64,000 nt of DNA from JBEBVQ01 sp964527735 (GCA_964527735.1 CAZGPG010000008.1:1-64000), one strand, 5' to 3'; positions 53,866 through 62,537 are shown, counted from the first letter of the stretch. Numbers and translations are program-made. The notes: generated from the letters alone by a model not told the origin.

Positions 53866-55194
53866 TTACAGACCTCCTGCGTGGGTTTCGCGAATGAAGA
53901 ATGGTATGGCTTCCTGTCTCTCTTCCGCGCTACGGTACCAGGCATCAACGATCTTTTGCTGATCCAGCACCCGTTCCAGTGCAATGATATAAGCTGCCGT
54001 ACGCAATGGGACCCGGTGCTTCTCTGCATATTTGAAAATGTCTTCCAGATTGCGTGTCATGATCTCTTCCAGTCGTGCCTGCACCTGTTCAACCTGCCAT
54101 ACTTCATGCAGGTTGTTCTGCAGCCATTCGAGATAAGATATGATTGCGCCTCCGGCATTGGCGTAGATATCCGGTATGATCAATGTGCCGTTGGCGTGCA
54201 GCAGCTTGTCTGCATCGGGGGTTATGGGACTATTGGCGCCCTCCACAATGATCCGTGCTTTGATCTTTCCCGCGTTTTCTCCCGTGATTATATGTTCACG
54301 GGCAGCCGGAATAAATATATCCACATCAAGTTCAGGCAGATCTTCCCGTGCTATAGGTGTAGCGTGGGGATACCCCTTGATCGAGCCGTTGTTTTGTTGG
54401 GCATATGCTGCCAGATTTCGGACATCAATGCCGTAAGGGCTATAATACGATGTATTTATATCGCTGATGGCCAGTACATTGAAGTTTCTTTCATAAAGTG
54501 ACAATGCAGTATTGAGTCCTACATTGCCGAATCCCTGTATGGCCACAGTTGTATTTCCAGGAGAAAGCCCCTGCTTTTTTGCTGCCAGCAGCGTAGCGAT
54601 ACTTACTCCATTCCCCGTGGCCCTGATCCTACCGGGCACTTTGTCTGAAATAAGATGTTTCCCGGTGACAATTGCAGAGATGCTTTTGCCATGCAGTATG
54701 GAAAATTCATCCAGCAGCCAATGCAGCATATCCTGTACCGGCCGTCTTTGATCGCGGGTGAATACGTCGTTCAATGCATGTATATAGGATTGGGTAAGCC
54801 GCGCACGTTCTGTTTCCGACAGCTTTGCAGGGTCGCTGATAATGCCGCCCCGTGCACCACCGAAAGGTATGCCGGCGAGGGCCGATTTCCAGTTCATCGC
54901 TGCCGCCTGCGCTTTTACGATATGCAGGTTCAGGTCGGGGCCATATACGATACCGCCCCTTGCCGGTCCGGCAAGAGTGCTGTGTATCACGTAAAAGCCT
55001 TCAAAATTTCGGGTTTTACCATTGTCGAGCACAACCGGAAAATTGAGCAGCAGTATCTGCTTTTCCGGTGTAACCAACTTTCTTTGTTGCTCTTCACTGA
55101 TGCCGAGTATGTCTGCGGCAGCATGAAAATGGGTCAGTATAGTATTATAAGAACTATACTTTGTGGTCGTGATATTTTCTTTGATCAGTGTCAT
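53866..55194 (-). CDS. Glu/Leu/Phe/Val dehydrogenase family protein with two lysines replaced by arginine
   Basis: A 442-residue protein from the ATG at 55194. It belongs to the amino-acid dehydrogenase family (NAD-dependent deamination of glutamate or a related amino acid): ELFV dimerisation domain at residues 25-150 and NAD domain with GFGNVGLN. The family motifs GPAKGGI and GGAKGGI read GPARGGI (R79) and GGARGGI (R115), while the lysine in NWK (K103) remains. In clostridial glutamate dehydrogenase the lysines at these places bind the substrate side chain and act in catalysis, so activity or specificity may differ. It lies alone between modules C and D. The tRNA-like gene follows in the same direction, upstream. 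Confidence 0.85.
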   Translation of the reverse strand: MTLIKENITTTKYSSYNTILTHFHAAADILGISEEQQRKLVTPEKQILLLNFPVVLDNGKTRNFEGFYVIHSTLAGPARGGIVYGPDLNLHIVKAQAAAMNWKSALAGIPFGGARGGIISDPAKLSETERARLTQSYIHALNDVFTRDQRRPVQDMLHWLLDEFSILHGKSISAIVTGKHLISDKVPGRIRATGNGVSIATLLAAKKQGLSPGNTTVAIQGFGNVGLNTALSLYERNFNVLAISDINTSYYSPYGIDVRNLAAYAQQNNGSIKGYPHATPIAREDLPELDVDIFIPAAREHIITGENAGKIKARIIVEGANSPITPDADKLLHANGTLIIPDIYANAGGAIISYLEWLQNNLHEVWQVEQVQARLEEIMTRNLEDIFKYAEKHRVPLRTAAYIIALERVLDQQKIVDAWYRSAEERQEAIPFFIRETHAGGL

Positions 55195-55452
55195 TACTTT
55201 GTTTTTTTTCGGAATGATGTACCGGTTATACAATACTTGCAGGGATCACCAATACCGGTACGGAATAGGCCGCCTGCTCTGCGGAAGATAAAAGAAGCCC
55301 CCTCTGCAACAGGCGGAAGGGGCTTCAGGGTCGGCTACGACTCCTTGTTTCAGCGCATCAACATGCTATCCGCCTGCATGGATGCTGGTATAAGCGACAA
55401 CAACAATTCCTGTTTTTCATGACGGTATGGTTATAAAAATGGTGAGCAGAAG

Positions 55453-55523
55453 GTGTCACGGGCGGAATCGAACCGCCGTAAAAGGTTTTGCTAACCTCCG
55501 CCTGACCGCTCGGCCACGTGACA
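55453..55523 (-). tRNA. tRNA-like gene, anticodon GCA (Cys), non-canonical
   Basis: On the minus strand a cloverleaf can be folded: 7-bp acceptor (TGTCACG / CGTGACA), D arm (GCCGAGCGGTCAGGC), anticodon arm GAGGT-TAGCAAA-ACCTT, short variable loop, and a T arm with the GGTTCGATTCC core. The seven-base anticodon loop reads TAGCAAA, giving anticodon GCA (Cys), but position 33 is A rather than the almost universal U, and the discriminator base is C where tRNA-Cys has U. CCA is not encoded. It may be a divergent or inactive tRNA. It starts six bases after the sterol desaturase stop. Confidence 0.6.
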
Positions 55524-55529
55524 GTATCT

Positions 55530-56747
55530 TTAGTGTGCATGTTGATAAAGCAGCTTATAGTAGTAAGTACGTATAGTATTGTAATACAAAAGAACGAGCG
55601 TCGGGAGAGTAATCAGCAACAGGGCAAGCCATGTGTACGGATACCAACTGTATATGTACAGGCAGATCAGCCCCAGGCGCAGGTATTCAAGATGAAAGAT
55701 CCACTTCCTTTGCTCCAGCATGGCGCCGGTACTGATAATACTGACGAGCACAAACATCGCGGCAATGATAAGCTGAGGCGTCGTTTGATAATGTTCAAAA
55801 AGGATCACGAAAAAAAGTATGGTGATTGTGCATATGGTTTGGTACATAATATAGCTGTACAGGATCGGCGACGGACGGACATTATTGCTTTTCCGGAGCA
55901 GCTTTTTTTCGAGTAAGCTGCGTATCCGGGGATCGATATCATCCGGCTTCCCAAAGATGATCTTAAAGCGTTCCCGCCATGTAGTGGCACGTTTAAAGGC
56001 TATTGCCATCTCCAGTATGAAATGAAAATGCTGCCATAAAAAGCTGTAACTCCCCACCGGCTTTGTAAGCCCGTAAACAGGTTGTGCTTTCTCCGGGGTA
56101 AAGGTGCCGAAGATCTTGTCCCAGATGATCAGTACATCACCGTAGTTTTTATCCAGGTATTCCGGATTGCTGCTGTGATGTACCCGGTGATGCGATGGCG
56201 TTACCAGGAAATACTCCAGGAAACCCAACTTGCCGATGGTTTGCGTATGTGTAAAGAAAGGGTAGACGCCGTGTATCAGCAATATAATGGTGGTCATGGC
56301 CGGAGGGAAACCGATCAGCGGCAGGAAAGACCAGAATAAAGCCCTGAATATGGCTTGCAATACGGTAATCCGTACGGATACGGTATAGTTGAAGTCTTCA
56401 CTCTGGTGGTGCACGACATGGGCGCTCCAGAACAGGTTGACCTCATGTCCGAGACGATGGTACCAATACCATATAAAGTCGGTAAAAAGGAATAACAGAA
56501 CCCAGGTAGCCACATTGGAGGGAATATCAAATATTGCCCAGTTCTTGTGTATCCATGCAAACAGAAAATAAAACATACCGGTGGTAAATAAATCCCCGAC
56601 ACGCTCGCCAATACCTACATTTACATTGGCTATTGCCTCTTCAAAACGGAAGTATTTATACTGCTTCTTCTTGCTTACGTAATATTCCAGCAGCATAAAC
56701 CCTGTGAATAAGGGGATCGCAAACGCCAGTATATTTAAATGTTCCAC
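55530..56747 (-). CDS. Sterol desaturase / fatty acid hydroxylase family membrane protein
   Basis: A 405-residue membrane protein with a GTG start at 56747 (MEHLNILAFAIPLFTGFMLL); a stop lies three codons upstream, so no longer frame exists. It has several membrane segments and the eight-histidine di-iron pattern of the superfamily: WYWYHRLGHEVNLFWSAHVV, HHQSEDFNYTV and later TPSHHRVHHSSNPEYLDKNYG. The C-terminal third has further membrane helices (LYSYIMYQTICTITILFF, WLALLLITLPTLVLLYYNTI), a Bacteroidota-type extension. Enzymes of this family hydroxylate or desaturate lipids or carotenoids with O2; the substrate is unknown. Its upstream region shares a leader with the Rrf2 gene. Confidence 0.9.
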   Translation of the reverse strand: MEHLNILAFAIPLFTGFMLLEYYVSKKKQYKYFRFEEAIANVNVGIGERVGDLFTTGMFYFLFAWIHKNWAIFDIPSNVATWVLLFLFTDFIWYWYHRLGHEVNLFWSAHVVHHQSEDFNYTVSVRITVLQAIFRALFWSFLPLIGFPPAMTTIILLIHGVYPFFTHTQTIGKLGFLEYFLVTPSHHRVHHSSNPEYLDKNYGDVLIIWDKIFGTFTPEKAQPVYGLTKPVGSYSFLWQHFHFILEMAIAFKRATTWRERFKIIFGKPDDIDPRIRSLLEKKLLRKSNNVRPSPILYSYIMYQTICTITILFFVILFEHYQTTPQLIIAAMFVLVSIISTGAMLEQRKWIFHLEYLRLGLICLYIYSWYPYTWLALLLITLPTLVLLYYNTIRTYYYKLLYQHAH

Positions 56748-56753
56748 GACTGA

Positions 56754-56820
56754 TTAACTTTGTAAGCCGGAACAAAAGTAGGGGGAATTTATTATCCTAC
56801 CAAATTAGTAGACTAAAAAA
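56754..56820. promoter_or_regulatory. Rrf2-type leader copy upstream of the sterol desaturase gene
   Basis: The plus-strand sequence TTAACTTTGTAAGCCGG (from 56754), followed by TATCCTACCAAATTAGTAGA (about 56792-56811) and TAAAAAA, is clearly related to 62059-62127 in front of the Rrf2 gene. It contains a TAACTTTG -7 box and an inverted CTACC...GTAG element. No Rrf2 gene follows in this orientation. Confidence 0.6.
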
Positions 56821-56850
56821 GAATTGCCGTTCAGTAAGCCATTGCTAATA

Positions 56851-56891
56851 TACAGAACAAAAGCTGTCCCCAAGACAGCTTTTGTTCTGTA
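56851..56891 (-). terminator. 18-bp perfect hairpin after the module D propeller gene
   Basis: Arms TACAGAACAAAAGCTGTC and GACAGCTTTTGTTCTGTA enclose a five-base loop, 23 bases past the stop at 56915. It also separates this gene from the sterol desaturase unit. Confidence 0.8.
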
Positions 56892-56914
56892 GGCAGGAAA
56901 ATACTTAAATGATC

Positions 56915-59251
56915 TTAATGCCGGATCAGCTTCTCTGCATGTAGCAGATGTCCGTTTTCATTATACAGGTGAATCAGATAAATGCCATCAGGGATATTGT
57001 GCAGGGGTAGTTGAGATACATTTTGTTGGTACATTAATGTCCGTCCATCCAGGCTGTTCAGGCGCACATTTACCGGTGTCATACTTTTAATATACACAAT
57101 ATCGCCGGCAGGATTCGGATAAATGTATGCCTTTTCGTGCGATGAACTTGTGGAGATGCCCACATTATTGACAGCGTAGGCCTGGGAGGTATCCTTACAC
57201 CCATTTTCATCTGTTACAGTCACGAAGTAGGAAGTGTTTTCCGTGACGTACAGGTATCTGCCGGTTGCGCCATCTATCGGTGCTCCGCCTTTAAACCACT
57301 GATATGTAGCGTATTCTCCGATTGTGCTAAGTGTGTCCTTATTGACATTGATCCGGGGCCGGTCCGGATTCCATAGCTCAATAGCCAGATCTTTGGCAAT
57401 ACCGTCATTACATGCCCCAATAGCTTTGACCTCCAAAGTCCCGGATTTTAATACGTTCAGGTCAATGGATGGATTTTTCCCCGAGGCTATGACATTTCCG
57501 TCAAAAATCCATGTATAGGACACTGCATTTTTTATCGGGTCGATACTATATGTCTGTACGCCCTTGCAAACGGGAGATGCTCCGTAAATAGTATCGGCTG
57601 CTGTGGGCAGAGGCAGTGTTTCAGACAACTTGAGCAAAAATGAGTAATACAGACTGTCCGTTTGGTAATAATCCCTGGTCTGATCTTTGGGATTGAAATA
57701 AGTGATACCCTTGTTTGCATTTACGATCCCACCGGTAACGTACAGATCGCCACATTTGTCAGCTACAATCTTCCTTGTTTCTATACGATAAGTTCCCTCA
57801 ATTTTTCCTGCATCCGAGAATGTTCCCGTACTGTTGAAGCGGGTGATATAACCGGTATATCCGAGCGACAGGGTTGCCCTGTCAGATTTCAGGATCAGAC
57901 TGCCGGGGCCCGGGTCAAAATCAACAGTATCGTGAAACCAGCCGGCAACATGAATTATTCCGGCCGGGTTTACAGCCACCGAAGTTGCCATTGTGTATTC
58001 CGGAGCCGGCCCTCCCCAGGTTTTTACCCAGTTGATATGTCCCTGGGGATCTGTCTGGACAAGGTAGGCGGTACCTCCTCTGCCTGCCTGCGCACTTTTG
58101 GCAATAAACTGCTGGCTGCCCGGATTCAGCGGGTCAAAATCTACGGTATCACGAAAATACCCGCAGGTGTATACCAGCTTATTTATTGTATCTATGGCCA
58201 GGCCATCTGTATAATTTAGGCCGAAAGGAGTTCCGTTGTCCGTAACACCTTTATAATGTCTGGCCCATTGAAAATTGCCAGCAGTATCCATCTTCCATAA
58301 AAAACCATTGGGGTTGGTCCGGTACCCGTTTTCTGTTGTAAGAAGATATCCGTTACCGTTCCTGTCAAACTCAATGCTGTCTGTAAAGCTTCCAGCGATA
58401 TATATACTGCCGGAGCGATCGTATTTTATCTGGGTGGCATAAGCCCTGCACAATCCTTTCCCCTCTACCGTGCGACCGGCAACCTGAGGCGTACCCGCCT
58501 GTCGTGCCCATACAAGATTGCCGGCGCTGTCGTGCCTGGTTACGAATGCATCTGTCGTACCCTCGCTTTGCAGTTGTATCAGTGCTGTGCCTGGATCAAA
58601 AATGGCAAGACCTTCAAACATACCTGATGCGTATATATTGTCTTGTTCGTCCAGGTCTATGTTATATAAATAATCATATGCCGAATTGTTGTTGCCGGCC
58701 CGTGATGTGCTCCCCCAGTTTCTTGCCCATATCAGGTTACCTGCGCTGTCCAGCTTTGCCAGGAACACATCATGACGACTATGACTGGTGGCAAACGGTG
58801 CAGATACCGGCACCAGGACTCCGTTCCCCTGGCCAAAGTCAACAGTATCCTCAAAAACACCTCCGATTATAATATTGCCTCTGCTGTCAACTGCAATAGC
58901 CCGGCAATCGTCTCCGCCGCTGCTGCCGATGCGGCGCGCCCACGAAAGCTGTCCGGATGGAAGTATCTTGGATACGAAAATGTCAGAGGTAGGGGTATAG
59001 ATATTTCCCCCAGGGGTAGCTGTCAGATAGTATTGGCCCGGTCCGGGATCAAAATCTTTAGTACCCGTAAAAGTGCCGGCTACGTACATGTTACCGAAAT
59101 GGTCAATAGCGACACTTTGTGCCATATTTCCTCCTGTATTGTAAAAGGTTTCAAATTGTGGCAGCTGAGCTGAAGCTATTCCTATTGTGCAGCACATGGA
59201 AAGAGAAGCGCTTACCATGTAAATAGTTGTTTTGTAGATTGTTTTTTTCAT
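56915..59251 (-). CDS. Secreted seven-repeat SBBP propeller protein, T9SS type A (module D)
   Basis: A 778-residue protein from the ATG at 59251 (MKKTIYKTTIYMVSASLSMC), chosen because it starts a signal peptide (ending SAQ at about 29); the longer frame to 59392 adds 47 residues without one. It has seven SBBP-type repeats (IDHFGNMYVAGTFTGTKDFD, VDSRGNIIIGGVFEDTVDFG, LDEQDNIYASGMFEGLAIFD and so on), with a region of larger loops than in the other propeller proteins, then the Cys domain (CKGVQTYSIDPIKNAVSYTW), an Ig-like segment (YQWFKGGAPIDGATGRYLYV) and a T9SS type A tail (AYIYPNPAGDIVYI ... GIYLIHLYNENG). It is divergent from the module D kinase, with 208 bases between. Confidence 0.9.
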   Translation of the reverse strand: MKKTIYKTTIYMVSASLSMCCTIGIASAQLPQFETFYNTGGNMAQSVAIDHFGNMYVAGTFTGTKDFDPGPGQYYLTATPGGNIYTPTSDIFVSKILPSGQLSWARRIGSSGGDDCRAIAVDSRGNIIIGGVFEDTVDFGQGNGVLVPVSAPFATSHSRHDVFLAKLDSAGNLIWARNWGSTSRAGNNNSAYDYLYNIDLDEQDNIYASGMFEGLAIFDPGTALIQLQSEGTTDAFVTRHDSAGNLVWARQAGTPQVAGRTVEGKGLCRAYATQIKYDRSGSIYIAGSFTDSIEFDRNGNGYLLTTENGYRTNPNGFLWKMDTAGNFQWARHYKGVTDNGTPFGLNYTDGLAIDTINKLVYTCGYFRDTVDFDPLNPGSQQFIAKSAQAGRGGTAYLVQTDPQGHINWVKTWGGPAPEYTMATSVAVNPAGIIHVAGWFHDTVDFDPGPGSLILKSDRATLSLGYTGYITRFNSTGTFSDAGKIEGTYRIETRKIVADKCGDLYVTGGIVNANKGITYFNPKDQTRDYYQTDSLYYSFLLKLSETLPLPTAADTIYGASPVCKGVQTYSIDPIKNAVSYTWIFDGNVIASGKNPSIDLNVLKSGTLEVKAIGACNDGIAKDLAIELWNPDRPRINVNKDTLSTIGEYATYQWFKGGAPIDGATGRYLYVTENTSYFVTVTDENGCKDTSQAYAVNNVGISTSSSHEKAYIYPNPAGDIVYIKSMTPVNVRLNSLDGRTLMYQQNVSQLPLHNIPDGIYLIHLYNENGHLLHAEKLIRH

Positions 59252-59459
59252 TGTTAATTCGGATTTATAACAAAGTAAACGACTAAGGTTGTCCGGAAAA
59301 TTTCGGATATTACCTATTTTGTATTTGCTTATGTGTATGTCGTGTTTTTTGATAAAAACCGACATGTCTGTGACAGTTGAAGACCGGTTCATATTCTATA
59401 TCAGGCATTGCTCTTCTGAAAATACTTAATTTAGCAATTATCCGGAACGGAGCGAGTTT

Positions 59460-61406
59460 ATGAGCAAGGGTGTTCTCTATGGCGCATTGATATATTGTCT
59501 GAGTATTATCTCTTTCCCGTCTCCTGTTCGCAGTCAGCATGCAGATCGCAAGTTCGAAATAAACACCGGGATACCGGATACACTATACCTGAGAAAGCTC
59601 ATAATAGAAACACGGGATATTGCTCAGATACATACGGACAGTGCTGTCGGTTTATACTTCTGGGCCATTGACCAAAGCCGTTTAATTGGTTATAAAAACG
59701 GTTATATCGGTGCGCTTAATGAGCTTGGGGTGCTTTACATGAACAATAATGATTACAGACAGGCGATTAAATATTTTAGCAAGGCAGCAGTTGACTGCGA
59801 TTCTTTGCACTTCAGGCACAATTATGTTACCATATACAATAATCTTGGATTGGCATATACGCAGCTTTTTGAGTTTGAGCGTGCATTCCATTCATTTCAT
59901 ACAGCATTAAATAATACATCAGATACCTCGGAGCTTTATGGTTACCTGCTCATAAACACGGCTAATTGTCTGAATTTAGCGGGCAATCAGGAAAAGGCGG
60001 GTTATTACATGAATAAAGCAATCGAAGTGGCCGGCCATTTTCATAAAGCGAAAGGACGATACGGATTGTATATTAACCTTGCTAATCTCTATATCAAAAT
60101 TTCCAGGCCCGATTCTGCAGCGCTGTTTATAGATAGCGCTGTTATTATCGCCGGGCGTAGTCTTGGATATGGGGAGCAGGCGATGGCATTAAAAGTCGCC
60201 AGTGCTATCACGTTTGAAAAAGGAGATAAAATAACAGCAGAGCAACAAATACTCCAGGCTTATGAATTGGTTTCCCGTCATCATGTGGAGCCGAAGATCC
60301 ATAATGGAGTAATTATTCAGCTCGGCTTGTTCTATTTTAATAACAGGGAATACAAAAAAGCAGAAGAAAAGTTTCTTGATGTTCTCTCTGATCTGCACTT
60401 AACGACATATGACCGGCAATTCCTGTTCAGGCAATTGGTGGATTTATATGAAGCTGTGGGTGATTATAAACAATCCAGTCATTATTTGCGGTCTTATTAT
60501 CAGTTTCATGATAGCCTTCAGACCCAAGATCAGCGAATGAAGCTGGAAATCCTGGAAACAAAATACCGGACTACTGAAAAAGACAAGGAACTATTTGCCG
60601 AGCGGCTTAAGAATGCAGAACAGCAGCGTGATCTTACAAAGAAAAATATAATGATCACCTCGGTTGTAGCAATGATGATGATATCATTGCTTGCTTTTGC
60701 CGGTATCTGGCGCTATAAACAAAAAATCATGCTTCGTGACAGGCAAATATTACAGCTTAGATCCGTCATGGAAGGGGAAGAGCAGGAACGTGGACGCCTG
60801 TCAAGAGAATTGCATGACGGGATCGGCAGTATGTTAACCGGCGTAATGATGAATTTAAAAGCATTGCAGCAGCAATCGCCGGCAGCATTGCAAAACGGAG
60901 AACTAAACGCGTTTATGGCCAAGCTTGGAGATATCGGAAAGGAGCTGCATAAGACATCGCAAAATCTTAGCCCGGAAATATTGGCAACACACGATCTTGG
61001 CGAAGCGATACAATTGCATTGTGACCAGATTAATGCCCTGTCTGACCGGTTGCGTATCGGTGTACAGGTGCTGGGGAATATGAAGCTAATAAACCCGAGC
61101 CTGGCGCTTTCACTCTATCGCGTCTTGCAGGAGCTGGTTCAGAACATACAAAAACATTCGGCGGCCGATAATGCTGAAATTCAATTGCGGCTGAGCGGAA
61201 CGGAATTTTGTATATTGGTAGAAGATAACGGCGTAGGGTTCGAGTTGTCGGACTTTGATACATACAGGCACTTTGGTTTAAGTAATATTAAGCATCGTAT
61301 CGAAGCCGTTAATGGTGTATTGTCTGTTACCTCTGCTTCAGGGCAGGGAACTATTGTCTGTATTGAAATTGATTTAAATAAAAAGAAATGGAAACAATTA
61401 ATATAG
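59460..61406 (+). CDS. TPR-containing sensor histidine kinase (module D)
   Basis: A 648-residue membrane kinase. Signal peptide at residues 1-25 (SPVRSQ), TPR-like repeats (LNELGVLYMNNNDYRQAIKY, NNLGLAYTQLFEFERAFHSF) to about residue 370, one membrane segment near 398-420 (IMITSVVAMMMISLLAFAGI), coiled coil, HisKA_3 with H452 in RELHDGIGS, and HATPase_c (VEDNGVGFELSDFDTYRHFG). The regulator gene overlaps its end by 19 bases, so the two are coupled. Compared with modules A-C, the orientation of the whole cassette is inverted. The DNA is AT-rich, like that of the module A propeller gene. Confidence 0.93.
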   Translation: MSKGVLYGALIYCLSIISFPSPVRSQHADRKFEINTGIPDTLYLRKLIIETRDIAQIHTDSAVGLYFWAIDQSRLIGYKNGYIGALNELGVLYMNNNDYRQAIKYFSKAAVDCDSLHFRHNYVTIYNNLGLAYTQLFEFERAFHSFHTALNNTSDTSELYGYLLINTANCLNLAGNQEKAGYYMNKAIEVAGHFHKAKGRYGLYINLANLYIKISRPDSAALFIDSAVIIAGRSLGYGEQAMALKVASAITFEKGDKITAEQQILQAYELVSRHHVEPKIHNGVIIQLGLFYFNNREYKKAEEKFLDVLSDLHLTTYDRQFLFRQLVDLYEAVGDYKQSSHYLRSYYQFHDSLQTQDQRMKLEILETKYRTTEKDKELFAERLKNAEQQRDLTKKNIMITSVVAMMMISLLAFAGIWRYKQKIMLRDRQILQLRSVMEGEEQERGRLSRELHDGIGSMLTGVMMNLKALQQQSPAALQNGELNAFMAKLGDIGKELHKTSQNLSPEILATHDLGEAIQLHCDQINALSDRLRIGVQVLGNMKLINPSLALSLYRVLQELVQNIQKHSAADNAEIQLRLSGTEFCILVEDNGVGFELSDFDTYRHFGLSNIKHRIEAVNGVLSVTSASGQGTIVCIEIDLNKKKWKQLI

Positions 61407-62032
61407 CCATTGTCGATGATCATCCGATGATCATTGGAGGAATACAGAATTTGGTTAATTCATATTTTTACCTGCAGCTTACCGGCACGTACGTTAATGG
61501 TGAAGAGTTGCTGCAGGGACTCTCCATTAAGCTGCCTGACGTATTATTGCTGGATATACAGATGCCGGATAAGTCCGGAGATACACTTGCTCCGATTATC
61601 CAGGCTCATTATCCCGATTTGCCGATACTGGTTTTGACCCATATGAGCAGCCCGTTGTATGTCCACAATATGTTCAGGCTCGGAGTGACCGGATATGTAT
61701 TGAAAAACAGCGATCCGGTTATACTCATTGAAGGGATCCATACTGTCCGGAAACGGGAACGATATATAGACCCTTCTCTGAAGCATACGCTCGAAGTATT
61801 TTCTTCAAGGATGAAGCGGGAATCCGCTATAAAGCCCACACTTACTGCACGCGAGCGTGAAATCCTTAAACTTACTTCAGAAGGACTTACCTTAAAAGAG
61901 ATATCGAAACAGTTGAATATTGGTACCCGTACGGTTGAATGCTACAGGTCAAACCTCTTTATTAAACTGGAAGTGAAAAATATGGCAGGGCTCATTAAAA
62001 AGTCGATAGAACTGGGATTATCAGAAATGTAA
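61388..62032 (+). CDS. NarL/FixJ-type response regulator (module D)
   Basis: A 214-residue response regulator. Receiver at 1-122 with acidic pair in IVDDH, phosphoacceptor D56 (VLLLDIQMPDKSGDTLAP), switch residues in VLTHMSS and GYVLKN. HTH_LuxR at about 148-208 (LTAREREILKLTSEGLTLKE, TRTVECYRSNLFIKLEVKNM). Its start lies 19 bases inside the kinase gene. The last 30 residues resemble the module A regulator and the remnant at 24183-24380 (VKNMAGLIKKSIELGLSE). Confidence 0.95.
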   Translation: METINIAIVDDHPMIIGGIQNLVNSYFYLQLTGTYVNGEELLQGLSIKLPDVLLLDIQMPDKSGDTLAPIIQAHYPDLPILVLTHMSSPLYVHNMFRLGVTGYVLKNSDPVILIEGIHTVRKRERYIDPSLKHTLEVFSSRMKRESAIKPTLTAREREILKLTSEGLTLKEISKQLNIGTRTVECYRSNLFIKLEVKNMAGLIKKSIELGLSEM

Positions 62033-62058
62033 ATAATACCTGTTTGAGAGATACAACC

Positions 62059-62127
62059 TTAACTTTGTAAGCCGGGACAAGTACCGGAAGACTTTATCGC
62101 CCTGCCGGATTGGTGGGTTAAAAAAAC
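62059..62127 (+). promoter_or_regulatory. Leader of the Rrf2 gene, shared with 56754-56820
   Basis: TTAACTTTGTAAGCCGG (62059 on) holds a TAACTTTG box, the Bacteroidota -7 form. CCCTGCCGGATTGGTGGG (62100-62117) lies where the related copy has CCTACCAAATTAGTAGA. I infer that the inverted element is the regulator's own operator. Confidence 0.55.
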
Positions 62128-62132
62128 TGACT

Positions 62133-62537
62133 ATGCTTTCCAAAAAAGCACAATATGCATTAAAGGCTGTGGGGTACCTGGCAGCCAGATACGGCTCCGC
62201 CCCGGTGCAGATATCAGAGATATCCCAAAAGAAACAGATACCTCTGAAATTCCTGGAAAATATTCTCCTTGAATTAAAGAAAGCCGGTATCCTGGAAAGC
62301 AAAAAAGGTAAAGGAGGTGGATATTATATAGGCCAGGCTCCGTCGGATATATCATTGGCAAAGATTATCCGCACTATAGATGGTCCAATCTCCATGCTGC
62401 CCTGCGTCAGCCTTTATTTCTACGAAAAATGCAGTGATTGTGATGAAGCGTACTGTAACATTAACCGTGTCTTTGCAGAAGCGCGTGATGCGACGCTGCA
62501 GGTGTTGGAGCACAGGACGCTGCAGGATATTATATAG
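62133..62537 (+). CDS. Rrf2-family transcriptional regulator
   Basis: A 134-residue winged-helix protein. The N-terminal MLSKKAQYALKAVGYLAARY and the IPLKFLENILLELKKAGILE / KKGKGGGYYI wing are typical of Rrf2/IscR proteins. Cysteines at about 91, 100, 103 and 108 (LPCVSLYFYEKCSDCDEAYC) match the Fe-S-binding cysteines of the family, so it may sense iron-sulfur status, redox or sulfur supply. No target gene is evident besides the divergent leader copy at 56754. It is convergent with the right-edge repeat protein. Confidence 0.92.
   Translation: MLSKKAQYALKAVGYLAARYGSAPVQISEISQKKQIPLKFLENILLELKKAGILESKKGKGGGYYIGQAPSDISLAKIIRTIDGPISMLPCVSLYFYEKCSDCDEAYCNINRVFAEARDATLQVLEHRTLQDII

Noticed and set aside
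54655..55422. Plus-strand frame of about 255 codons opposite the dehydrogenase
   Set aside because: It is antisense to a gene with clear family motifs and has no domain.
59252..59392. Longer frame of the module D propeller protein
   Set aside because: The extra 47 residues carry no signal peptide and would use up most of the divergent promoter region.
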